A stretch of DNA of 64,000 bases, taken from an uncultured Mailhella sp. Lineage in GTDB: Bacteria; Desulfobacterota; Desulfovibrionia; Desulfovibrionales; Desulfovibrionaceae. The notes beneath the pieces were generated by a model. The model was not told where the DNA came from. It saw only the letters and a program-made list of their open reading frames with translations, and searched no databases. Position numbers and translations under genes: made by a program. This document shows positions 17,465 to 24,064 of the stretch, one piece after another. Position 1 is the first letter of the stretch. The number at the start of each line of letters is the position of its first letter. The stretch lies in the NCBI RefSeq assembly GCF_963931295.1, contig NZ_OZ007001.1, positions 2,311,001 through 2,375,000 of the forward strand. The letters are read 5' to 3'.

Positions 17465-17841
17465 GACACGGAAAGTGATGCAATGCCGGAGTGTTGAGAA
17501 CTTCGGCGAAACGATGTTCCGGGAGAATGTACGAGGCTTCGCACAGCAGAAGAGGTGTTTTGGGCAAAAAGGTGGTCTGCCGGGGGGGGGAGAGCTGCCG
17601 TCCCGGTGCGGGGAGCGTTTTTGCTGGATGCGCGGCGCGGATGCAGGAATCGGCTCTGCCGGATGACATGCGGGAATACGGGGCGCGGCCTGGGCTGAAC
17701 GATGGCCCGGCAGGATGAGCGGCCTGGGCGGTCGCACTGGCAGGGATGGAAGAGATCCCCGGGGGGCGGCGCGGGAATTGTTTCGGTTGAAAGATCGAAG
17801 CGGAAGCGGCGCAGACGGCAGGCGCGGCAGCCTGCGCGGAT
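17465..17841. other. Non-coding interval between ASST-2 promoter and ASST-3 terminator
   Basis: I see no gene in these 377 bases. A short frame at 17491-17718 on the plus strand has no ribosome-binding site. Upstream activator sites for the sigma-54 promoter at 17449 would be expected here, but I cannot define one. Confidence 0.4.
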
Positions 17842-17873
17842 AAAAAAAGCCCGGGCGGCGGAGCCGTCCGGGC
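17842..17873 (-). terminator. Rho-independent terminator after ASST-3
   Basis: An 11-base stem (17849-17859 with 17863-17873, one G-U pair) is followed on the minus strand by seven consecutive U. It ends the HhH-1/ASST-4/ASST-3 transcript. Confidence 0.88.
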
Positions 17874-17893
17874 GCGATGGGCGAGACGCCGGA

Positions 17894-19330
17894 TCAGTAT
17901 CTCTTGAAGGCGGAAGGTTCGTCTTCTTCCACTTCCACGGTGCCGGCGTTCTTCAGAGCGTCGTCGTAGAGGAAGGGATCGGCCGGAATGACTTCGCGTT
18001 CCATGTCATGCTTGATCTGCGGAATGTAGTCGTAGGGGATGCGGTAGGCGCGATAGATGGAGTTGGTGGGTCTCACGCGATGGGAGGTTTCGGCGTCGCC
18101 GAAGCCGCTCGCCGTGCCGTACCACATGAAGGGCACGATGTATTCCCAGACGGTTTCGAGTTCGGGAGTCACTTCAAAGATGCGGCCGTCGTTGCCCTCG
18201 GTGATGAGGGTGTTGCCGTTGGGCAGGCGCTGGGCGCTGCTCAGGGTGCCGCTGAAGAAGCTGTGCGCTATGGAATGATTCTTGCCGTAGCCGAGGGCCG
18301 TGGCGGAATATTCCCAGACGAGCTTTTTGGTGGTGGGGTCGAATTCCAGCACCTGGGAGTAGGGCATGCCGTTGTTGAACACGAGGATGTTGCCTTCGCC
18401 GGGCAGGCCCTTGGGAATCATGTGGGCGTGATGGATCATGCCGCCGGCGGGCAGAGCCTTGAAGCCTCCTTCAGGCAGATGCATGCCCATGAGGCGCAGC
18501 GGGTCGTCCTTGGCGTACTTGGGGCCGACCTGCCAGACGATGGAGCCGGTCTTGTGATCGATGATGTAGATGACTTCCTGACCGTCGTCGGTGATGATGT
18601 TTTCCGGATCAAAGGCGGCGTACTTGACGGGATCCTGATCATACCACTTGTTGGGGCCTACCCAGGAAGCGGTGTTCTGGAAGTCGGCAATGCCCTTTTC
18701 CTTGCATTCCTTTTCGTGGTCCTTGTACACCCATTCCCAGGTGATCTTTCCGGTCTTGTCCACGATGTAGAGGGAAGCGGTTTCTTTGCCGTCAATGGTC
18801 TTGAAGCCGGCGATGAGGGTTTTGCCGTCCTTGACGTAGTCCATGCCGGGCACGTAGTAGCCCACGGGGTTGCCTTCGCGCTGGAAGTCGTGGTGGGCGT
18901 TGGCGCTCCAGATGAGGTCGCCCTTGACCTTCATTTCGGCGGAAGGCTTTCTCTTTTCATACTTGTCGAAGCGCCAGACTTCCTTGCCGTCCCAGTCGAG
19001 TTCGACCACGGCGAAGCCTTCGGATTTGCGTTCGGTCCAGTTGTCGGGATCGTAGTACACGAGGTTGGCCAGCAGATGTCCGCCGGGGAGGACCTTGGCC
19101 GGCTGACCTTCCACGTTCATCCACTTGTGGACGACCTTGCCGTTCATGTCGATGAGGGGAAGTCCGTGACCCGTGGCGCGCATGGGACCGATGACGGTGT
19201 AGCCGTTGTAGGCTTTATCGGGCTTATTGATGGTAACTCCGGTGGGAAACACGGAGGGATAGGCCTGGGCGGAAGCGGTAAAGCCCAGGGCCAGCAGAGA
19301 CGCCAGCAGTACTTTTCCAAAGCTGCGCAT
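17894..19330 (-). CDS. Aryl-sulfate sulfotransferase homologue ASST-3, catalytic His and Arg missing
   Basis: This 478-residue secreted protein (signal peptide about 1-23, ending SAQA) is closest to ASST-2 and ASST-5. Compared with their D-W-M-H-x-N motif it reads ADFQNTAS, placing Phe217 where the catalytic His should be, while Asn219 is kept. The Arg-bearing motif (SRD or SCRQ in the others) is replaced by TDDGQ at about 247-251 with a one-residue deletion. His146/147 (NAHHDFQ) and His300/301/303 (IHHAHMIP) remain. So two of the five E. coli-type catalytic residues are gone but the frame is intact. This suggests selection for another function. It follows ASST-4 by 130 bases in what looks like the same transcript. 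Confidence 0.85.
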   Translation of the reverse strand: MRSFGKVLLASLLALGFTASAQAYPSVFPTGVTINKPDKAYNGYTVIGPMRATGHGLPLIDMNGKVVHKWMNVEGQPAKVLPGGHLLANLVYYDPDNWTERKSEGFAVVELDWDGKEVWRFDKYEKRKPSAEMKVKGDLIWSANAHHDFQREGNPVGYYVPGMDYVKDGKTLIAGFKTIDGKETASLYIVDKTGKITWEWVYKDHEKECKEKGIADFQNTASWVGPNKWYDQDPVKYAAFDPENIITDDGQEVIYIIDHKTGSIVWQVGPKYAKDDPLRLMGMHLPEGGFKALPAGGMIHHAHMIPKGLPGEGNILVFNNGMPYSQVLEFDPTTKKLVWEYSATALGYGKNHSIAHSFFSGTLSSAQRLPNGNTLITEGNDGRIFEVTPELETVWEYIVPFMWYGTASGFGDAETSHRVRPTNSIYRAYRIPYDYIPQIKHDMEREVIPADPFLYDDALKNAGTVEVEEDEPSAFKRY

Positions 19331-19415
19331 GGGATTTCTCCACGGTTTGAGGTGTTGCGGAAAGACTCGTCGCAATGCGAGGGTGCAGCAGGGTTATACA
19401 GCATTTGTCACGCAA

Positions 19416-19449
19416 CATCCAGAGAAGCCGGGGAGGCGTTCTCTGGATG
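19416..19449 (-). promoter_or_regulatory. Hairpin between ASST-4 and ASST-3
   Basis: CATCCAGAGAA (19416-19426) pairs perfectly with TTCTCTGGATG (19439-19449). Only GTTG follows on the minus strand, so it is at most a weak terminator. It may instead set the ratio between ASST-4 and ASST-3. Confidence 0.5.
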
Positions 19450-19460
19450 TCGGGAAAGTG

Positions 19461-20915
19461 TTACCACTGACGCACCTGTTTTTTCTGGGCCCCTGCCTTG
19501 GCGGCGCGGGCCTTCATGACGGTACTGTAGTCTTTGGCCATGGTTTTCCAGGGCTCTACGGTGTAGGGCTTGGGAACGTTGGGAGCAAAATAGACGGGTT
19601 CAAGCTTCTTGCCCTTGAGGCCGGGATAGTCCTTGCCGTAGCGGGCTGCGCGATGTACGGCGTTGGCCATGTGCCCGTCGGCCACCCAGAAGTTCCAGGA
19701 ATTGGCCTGATGATCGGAAAGATAGGGGCTCGGGCCGTCGTCCTTCATCCAGGGAGCCACGAATTCCCACACCACGCGGGGCACGGGACCGCCGGTAACT
19801 TCAAAAATGTGTCCGGCAGTGGCGGAGGTGATCAGCGTATTGCCGTTGGGCAGGCGCTGCGCGCCGCTCTGATAGGCGGAAGCGTAGTTGAGAGGACGCT
19901 CGGCGCGGAATTCCCAGACTTCGCGGTCGGTAAGGGGATCAATTTCCACCACGCGCGAGTAGTTGCCCGTGGGGCGCATCCAGCCGTTGTCATGCACCTG
20001 AATGTGACCGTTGGGCAGGAAGGTGGGATGATGAGGGCCGAAGAGCTTCTGATCGCCGTTGTCGGCGAATCCGGGCCGCTTGCCAGCTCCCCATGCCGAG
20101 GGATTGCCGTAGCGCCAGACGACCTTTCTGGTCTTGCGGTCGATCATGTACACTTCGCTGAACTGCCGGTCCGTTACGATGAGACGGTCTGTTTTGGGAT
20201 CGTAGTCCACGCCGTTGAAGTAGCTCCAGTTGACGGCGGCGCCCAGCGGCGTGACTTCGGGCGTCATGTAATTGATGTCGAACTGATCGGGGCCTGTGCC
20301 TATGTTGTCCCACTTGTGGAATTCCCAGACGATTTTGTTCGAGGGGTCCACTTCAATGATGAAGGGCGACCAGAATCCCAGAACGCTGCCCACATCCAGT
20401 CCGAACACTCCCTGCTTTGGCAGACTTTTGGGATCGCGTCCTTTTTTGATGGCGTCAGCCATGGTCTTGAATTCGCGGCCTATGCAGAGAATGTTGCCGT
20501 TGGGCATGGGGGTGACGCCGTGCGTGGTGATGCGGTCGGGCTCGTTGAGGATGAATTCGCGCAGCACCTTGCCGTTCCAGTCGATGATCTGGAAGCCGCC
20601 GGAAGGTCCGCCCACCCGGGCTTTGGCTTTGGAACCCAGACGCATGGGGCGCAGCAGATTGCCGTCGGGGAGCAGCAGGGCGTGCAGGCCGGGAGGCGTG
20701 TCGTGCTTCCAGGTATGCACGACATTGCCTTCCATATCGATGAGATAGGTAGAGGTGGAGTAGTACGGAGCAATGAGGGTGTAGCCGTCGAAAGTGCTGC
20801 CTTCTTCCCAGCGGAGCACGCCGGTAGGGCCGCCAAAGGACTCGAAGGCTGCGGCTCCCGTTGAAAAGCATGCGATGCCTGCAACTGCCAGTGCCAGATG
20901 CTTCAGAAACTTCAT
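19461..20915 (-). CDS. Aryl-sulfate sulfotransferase homologue ASST-4, catalytic His replaced by Tyr
   Basis: This 484-residue secreted protein (signal peptide about 1-23) starts at 20915 with an ideal AAGGAGGTCCGA leader. It is the closest relative of ASST-1 (shared STSxYLxDMEGNxVH, GTGxDxFDINY and PNGN repeats). At the position of ASST-1 His244 it has Tyr232 in NWSYFNG; Asn234, Arg250 (VTDRQF), His132 (TTHGV) and His295/296 (FGPHHPTFL) are conserved. Thus one of five catalytic residues is substituted. It is second in an operon after HhH-1 and is followed by the other altered paralogue, ASST-3. Confidence 0.87.
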   Translation of the reverse strand: MKFLKHLALAVAGIACFSTGAAAFESFGGPTGVLRWEEGSTFDGYTLIAPYYSTSTYLIDMEGNVVHTWKHDTPPGLHALLLPDGNLLRPMRLGSKAKARVGGPSGGFQIIDWNGKVLREFILNEPDRITTHGVTPMPNGNILCIGREFKTMADAIKKGRDPKSLPKQGVFGLDVGSVLGFWSPFIIEVDPSNKIVWEFHKWDNIGTGPDQFDINYMTPEVTPLGAAVNWSYFNGVDYDPKTDRLIVTDRQFSEVYMIDRKTRKVVWRYGNPSAWGAGKRPGFADNGDQKLFGPHHPTFLPNGHIQVHDNGWMRPTGNYSRVVEIDPLTDREVWEFRAERPLNYASAYQSGAQRLPNGNTLITSATAGHIFEVTGGPVPRVVWEFVAPWMKDDGPSPYLSDHQANSWNFWVADGHMANAVHRAARYGKDYPGLKGKKLEPVYFAPNVPKPYTVEPWKTMAKDYSTVMKARAAKAGAQKKQVRQW

Positions 20916-20952
20916 TCGGACCTCCTTGGTTGTGGGAGAGTTGCTCAGCTCA

Positions 20953-21252
20953 TCAATAGGGGGAAATCCCCTTGGGTTCATCGACTTCAATGACAATGCT
21001 GCCGTTCATTTCAAAAGGGAAAAGCTGCTGGAAGTTTTCTTCGTCCATGCCGGGCACCTTGAGGAGGTCTTCCGGCTTGTGGAAGGGACCGTGACTGTCC
21101 CGATAGTCGAAGATGGCCTGGATGAGGTCGTCGTCAACGCCGGTCTGAAGCTCGGCCAGATGCGAGGCGTCGGCCTTGTTGAGATCGACGATGACGGAGG
21201 CCGAGGCCTGAAGGGGAAGCAGCAGCAGCGCCATGACCAGAAGAAATCGCAT
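20953..21252 (-). CDS. Secreted helix-hairpin-helix protein HhH-1
   Basis: A 99-residue protein starting at 21252 (CGGAGGTTCTC upstream). The signal peptide covers about 1-19 (ending LQASAS). The HhH domain contains VDLNKADASHLAEL, DDDLIQAIFDYRDSH and PEDLLKVPGMDEENF. A tail after it reads NGSIVIEVDEPKG. It is first in the sigma-54 unit that also encodes ASST-4 and ASST-3, 37 bases before ASST-4. It has no competence or DNA-uptake neighbours. Confidence 0.85.
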   Translation of the reverse strand: MRFLLVMALLLLPLQASASVIVDLNKADASHLAELQTGVDDDLIQAIFDYRDSHGPFHKPEDLLKVPGMDEENFQQLFPFEMNGSIVIEVDEPKGISPY

Positions 21253-21349
21253 GAGAACCTCCGTGTTGTGGGGTTGTCGGAACGCCCAAGGCGTGCAGAT
21301 GCGGACGACGTTTTTCAGTCCGGTGAAAAATGCTCTTTGAGCACAAAGA

Positions 21350-21365
21350 AGCAAGAATTATGCCA
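21350..21365 (-). promoter_or_regulatory. Sigma-54 promoter element for the HhH-1/ASST-4/ASST-3 unit
   Basis: The minus strand reads TGGCATAATTCTTGCT, with GG and GC 10 bases apart and the TTGC box intact. A start near 21339 leaves an 87-base leader to the HhH-1 ATG. Confidence 0.85.
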
Positions 21366-21368
21366 ACA

Positions 21369-21392
21369 TGTTATATTCAAATTAATATAACA
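21369..21392. repeat. Perfect 9-base inverted repeat abutting the sigma-54 element
   Basis: TGTTATATT (21369-21377), a 6-base spacer and AATATAACA (21384-21392) form a dyad just upstream of the -24 box. It is AT-rich against a GC-rich background. It could be an activator or repressor site, or an IHF-type bend. Confidence 0.55.
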
Positions 21393-21467
21393 CGTTGATT
21401 CATGAATACAGAAGCGCCGCCTGGTGTCGTGTACGCTTTGCCGCACAGAATACGACGGAAAATTGCA

Positions 21468-21508
21468 AAAAAACCGCCCTCTTCCCGAGACGGGCGGGAA
21501 GAGAAGCG
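21468..21508 (-). terminator. Rho-independent terminator after the ASST-5/HhH-2/HhH-3 unit
   Basis: CTCTTCCCG (21479-21487) pairs with CGGGAAGAG (21495-21503); the minus strand continues GGCGGTTTTTTTGC, a strong U-tract. It lies about 190 bases past the HhH-3 stop. Confidence 0.85.
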
Positions 21509-21697
21509 GTCTTGGAGAAGGGCGCGGGGCGTCGCGCCGGGTGGAAAAGCAGAACTTTCGGGGGATGGGGCTGCTTCCCCGTCGCCCTTGCCTGCGCCGA
21601 GGGTGCCTGCGGAGTCTTGGCGCGTCCGCCCGGAGAAAGGCGGAAGGCGCTTCGGCGGAAGGTTGAAGGATGGGGGCGGGCCGGAAGACGGCGGGAA

Positions 21698-22015
21698 TCA
21701 GTACGACTTCATGCCGGGCAGGGCGTTGGGATTGAAGACGAGGTCGTTTTCTTCCTCGATGGGATCGAGTTCACGGATGAGCTCTTCCGTCATTCCGGGA
21801 ATGTCGTTCAGGTCTTCGATGCGGGTGAATCTTCTCCCGGAGCGCGCTTCAACAATGGCCTTTGCGGTCTGCATGGGCAGCACGACGCCTTCTTCGGCGC
21901 AGTCGCGCACCATTTTTTTCGCGCTGGCCCTGTTGAAGCTGAAGGACCCGGCATACGCAGGCGCAGCGGCAAGGCAGGCTGCAATCAGCGGTATGGCAAT
22001 GCGGGGCGTATGCAT
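21698..22015 (-). CDS. Secreted helix-hairpin-helix protein HhH-3
   Basis: A 105-residue protein starting at 22015 (ACGGAGAACCCC upstream), with a signal peptide of about 22 residues (ending APAYA). The HhH core includes FNRASAKKMVRDCAEEG, QTAKAIVEARSG and IEDLNDIPGMTEELI. The tail is NDLVFNPNALPGMKSY. It is the most divergent of the four HhH proteins, with an extra Cys. It follows HhH-2 by 15 bases. Confidence 0.8.
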   Translation of the reverse strand: MHTPRIAIPLIAACLAAAPAYAGSFSFNRASAKKMVRDCAEEGVVLPMQTAKAIVEARSGRRFTRIEDLNDIPGMTEELIRELDPIEEENDLVFNPNALPGMKSY

Positions 22016-22030
22016 GGGGTTCTCCGTAAA

Positions 22031-22366
22031 TCAGCACTTGGAAGGAGCCAGGGTGAGCTCGGCGTCGGGATCGTACCACAGGGTGCCGCCGTGCTCAATG
22101 GGATTGATGGCCTGAAGCGTGTGATTGTCCAGCCCCGGCACCTTCAGGAAGTCTTCGGGCAGTTCAAAGGGCTTTTTCTTGGCCATGTCCACGATGGCGG
22201 CCGCCATTTCGGGGGTGATGTTGGCGTCGGGAATGTCCATGAGCTGTTCGACCGTGGCCTTGTTCAGATCAAAGGCGTCGGGACCGAGTTCCACGTCCTC
22301 GGCAAGGGCGGGGGAGGCGGCGCAGAGGAACAGACCGAAAAGAAGGGCGAGAAGAGACTTTTTCAT
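22031..22366 (-). CDS. Secreted helix-hairpin-helix protein HhH-2
   Basis: A 111-residue protein with a signal peptide (about 1-22, ending SPALA) and one HhH domain containing FDLNKATVEQLMDIPD, PEMAAAIVDMAKK and PEDFLKVPGLDNHTL. The tail reads GGTLWYDPDAELTLAP and ends in Cys. The gene lies 11 bases after the ASST-5 stop with its own CGGAG site, so it is translated from the ASST-5 message. All four HhH proteins share the LN-x-A start, the P-G hairpin and a short beta-like tail. Confidence 0.85.
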   Translation of the reverse strand: MKKSLLALLFGLFLCAASPALAEDVELGPDAFDLNKATVEQLMDIPDANITPEMAAAIVDMAKKKPFELPEDFLKVPGLDNHTLQAINPIEHGGTLWYDPDAELTLAPSKC

Positions 22367-22377
22367 GCTGACTCCGT

Positions 22378-23844
22378 TTACTTGCCAGGCTGATAGGGAG
22401 TTTTGCTGGCAGGGATTTTGAAGGTGACGTTTTCCGGCGGGGTAACGGCGAATTCCTGGGGCTTCTTGAGCTGCGGCACGTAGTCGTAGGGCACGCGGTA
22501 GGCGCGATAGACCAGGTTGAACTTGCCGTTGGGATTGTACCAGGGGCTGATGTATTCCCACACGATTTCATGGTCGGGGGTGACTTCCTGGAACTGACCC
22601 ACGGCGCCGTTGGTGATGAGTGTGTTGCCGTTGGGCAGGCGCTGGGCGGAACTCACATAGTCGCTGTAGAACTTGTAGGTTTCGCGCAGGCCCATGGTGG
22701 CGGCGGAATGTTCCCACACCTTCTTGAGCGTGACCGGATCGAATTCAACAACGCGCGAGTAGTCGCGACGGGCGTTGCTCCAGCCCATGGGGGCGGTGGG
22801 ATTGCGTTCGCCGTAGCCGGCGAAGCCGCCGTTGTCGTACACCAGAATGTTGCCTGCGCCGGGCAGGCCCGCGGGAATCATGTGACAGTGATGCTGGCCC
22901 ACGAACTGACCGAGGCGGTACAGGGCTCTCTTGTATTCCTTGCCGCCGAATTCCCACTTGTCGTCGGGATAGAAGGTCGGGCCGATCTGCCAGACGATCT
23001 TCTTGGTGGCCTTGTCGATGATGAAGCAGGTGTTGAGCTGGCGGCAGGAGCAGATGATGTTTTCGGGATTGAAGGCCGCGTACTTCACGGGATCCTCGTC
23101 ATACCAGTGGTTGGGACCGAGATAGGAGGCGGCGTTCATGTGCATCCAGTCGGCGGCCTTCACGCCGGGAGTGCGGGTCATCTGCCAGGTGGGGAAGCGG
23201 TACATGGTCTTCTTGAGATCTTCGGGAAGCTTGAGCTCGTCGAAGTGCTCGAAGGCCTTCCAATCCCAGACGATGTTGTTGTCCTTGTCCACTTCAAAGA
23301 GGTAGTCGTCGTCGAGGGGTTTTTTCTTGGTGATGGCGGGATTCTCGGTGAACAGATGGGAGAGGACGAGTATTTTGCCGTCGGGCTTGTAGCTCACGTC
23401 CATGGTGGGGCTGTAATAGCCGGTGGGGTTGCCTTCCACCTGGAAGTCGTGATGCATGCCGGCGAGCGGAATGTTGCGCACGATCTTGCCGTTCCAGTCG
23501 CAGATGGAGAGGTCGGCGGACATGGGATCGCCGAAGGTGCGGCCCTTCATTTCCGGCTTCTGACGGGTGGCTCCCATGATATAGCCTCCCTTCAGCAGCT
23601 TGGAGGGATGTTCCAGTTCGCTGACGTTCTTCCACTCGTGAACGACGTTGCCGTTCATGTCGATGAGCACGCAGCCCTGACCTGCGGTTTCCACGCCGAA
23701 AACGGTGTAGCCGTTCCAGCATTTTTCCGGCTTGTAGATGGTGGTGCCGTGGGGGAATACCGAAGGGAAGGCCCAGCCGAGGGAAGGCGCGGCCGTGGCC
23801 GCGGCGGCTGCGGACAGCCCCATGAGGAATTGACGACGATTCAT
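22378..23844 (-). CDS. assT: Aryl-sulfate sulfotransferase ASST-5 with twin-arginine signal (complete active site)
   Basis: The 488-residue product starts MNRRQFLMG, a twin-arginine signal, unlike the Sec-type signals of its four paralogues. Export would therefore be in folded form. The catalytic set is complete: His131/132 (MHHDFQ), His235 and Asn237 (DWMHMNA), Arg268 (CSCRQL) and His318/319 (VGQHHCHMIP). It is closest to ASST-2 and ASST-3 (shared YLGPNHWYDEDPVKYAAFNPEN-like segment, which ASST-3 keeps). It heads an operon with two HhH genes and has a sigma-54 element 47 bases upstream. Confidence 0.92.
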   Translation of the reverse strand: MNRRQFLMGLSAAAAATAAPSLGWAFPSVFPHGTTIYKPEKCWNGYTVFGVETAGQGCVLIDMNGNVVHEWKNVSELEHPSKLLKGGYIMGATRQKPEMKGRTFGDPMSADLSICDWNGKIVRNIPLAGMHHDFQVEGNPTGYYSPTMDVSYKPDGKILVLSHLFTENPAITKKKPLDDDYLFEVDKDNNIVWDWKAFEHFDELKLPEDLKKTMYRFPTWQMTRTPGVKAADWMHMNAASYLGPNHWYDEDPVKYAAFNPENIICSCRQLNTCFIIDKATKKIVWQIGPTFYPDDKWEFGGKEYKRALYRLGQFVGQHHCHMIPAGLPGAGNILVYDNGGFAGYGERNPTAPMGWSNARRDYSRVVEFDPVTLKKVWEHSAATMGLRETYKFYSDYVSSAQRLPNGNTLITNGAVGQFQEVTPDHEIVWEYISPWYNPNGKFNLVYRAYRVPYDYVPQLKKPQEFAVTPPENVTFKIPASKTPYQPGK

Positions 23845-23890
23845 GTTTCTTCCTTTGTGAGGGTGAAGGCGAAATAATCAACAATGTGGT

Positions 23891-23906
23891 AGCAAAGAGT
23901 ATGCCA
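23891..23906 (-). promoter_or_regulatory. Sigma-54 promoter element for ASST-5/HhH-2/HhH-3
   Basis: The minus strand reads TGGCATACTCTTTGCT: GG/GC spacing of 10 and an intact TTGC. The predicted start near 23880 leaves a leader of about 36 bases. Confidence 0.85.
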
Positions 23907-24064
23907 TAATGGTTTTTACTGAAAAATCAAGGGGATTGTTCCGGAAATAATGACGAATCGTAAGAGATGCCGCACAAAAGGGCGGTGTCTGTGCGAAAAA
24001 CCGCACGCTTTTTTCTCTTGCGGCGGCGCGGACCATGATGTTTTATGAGTCTGAGGAGAGAATC

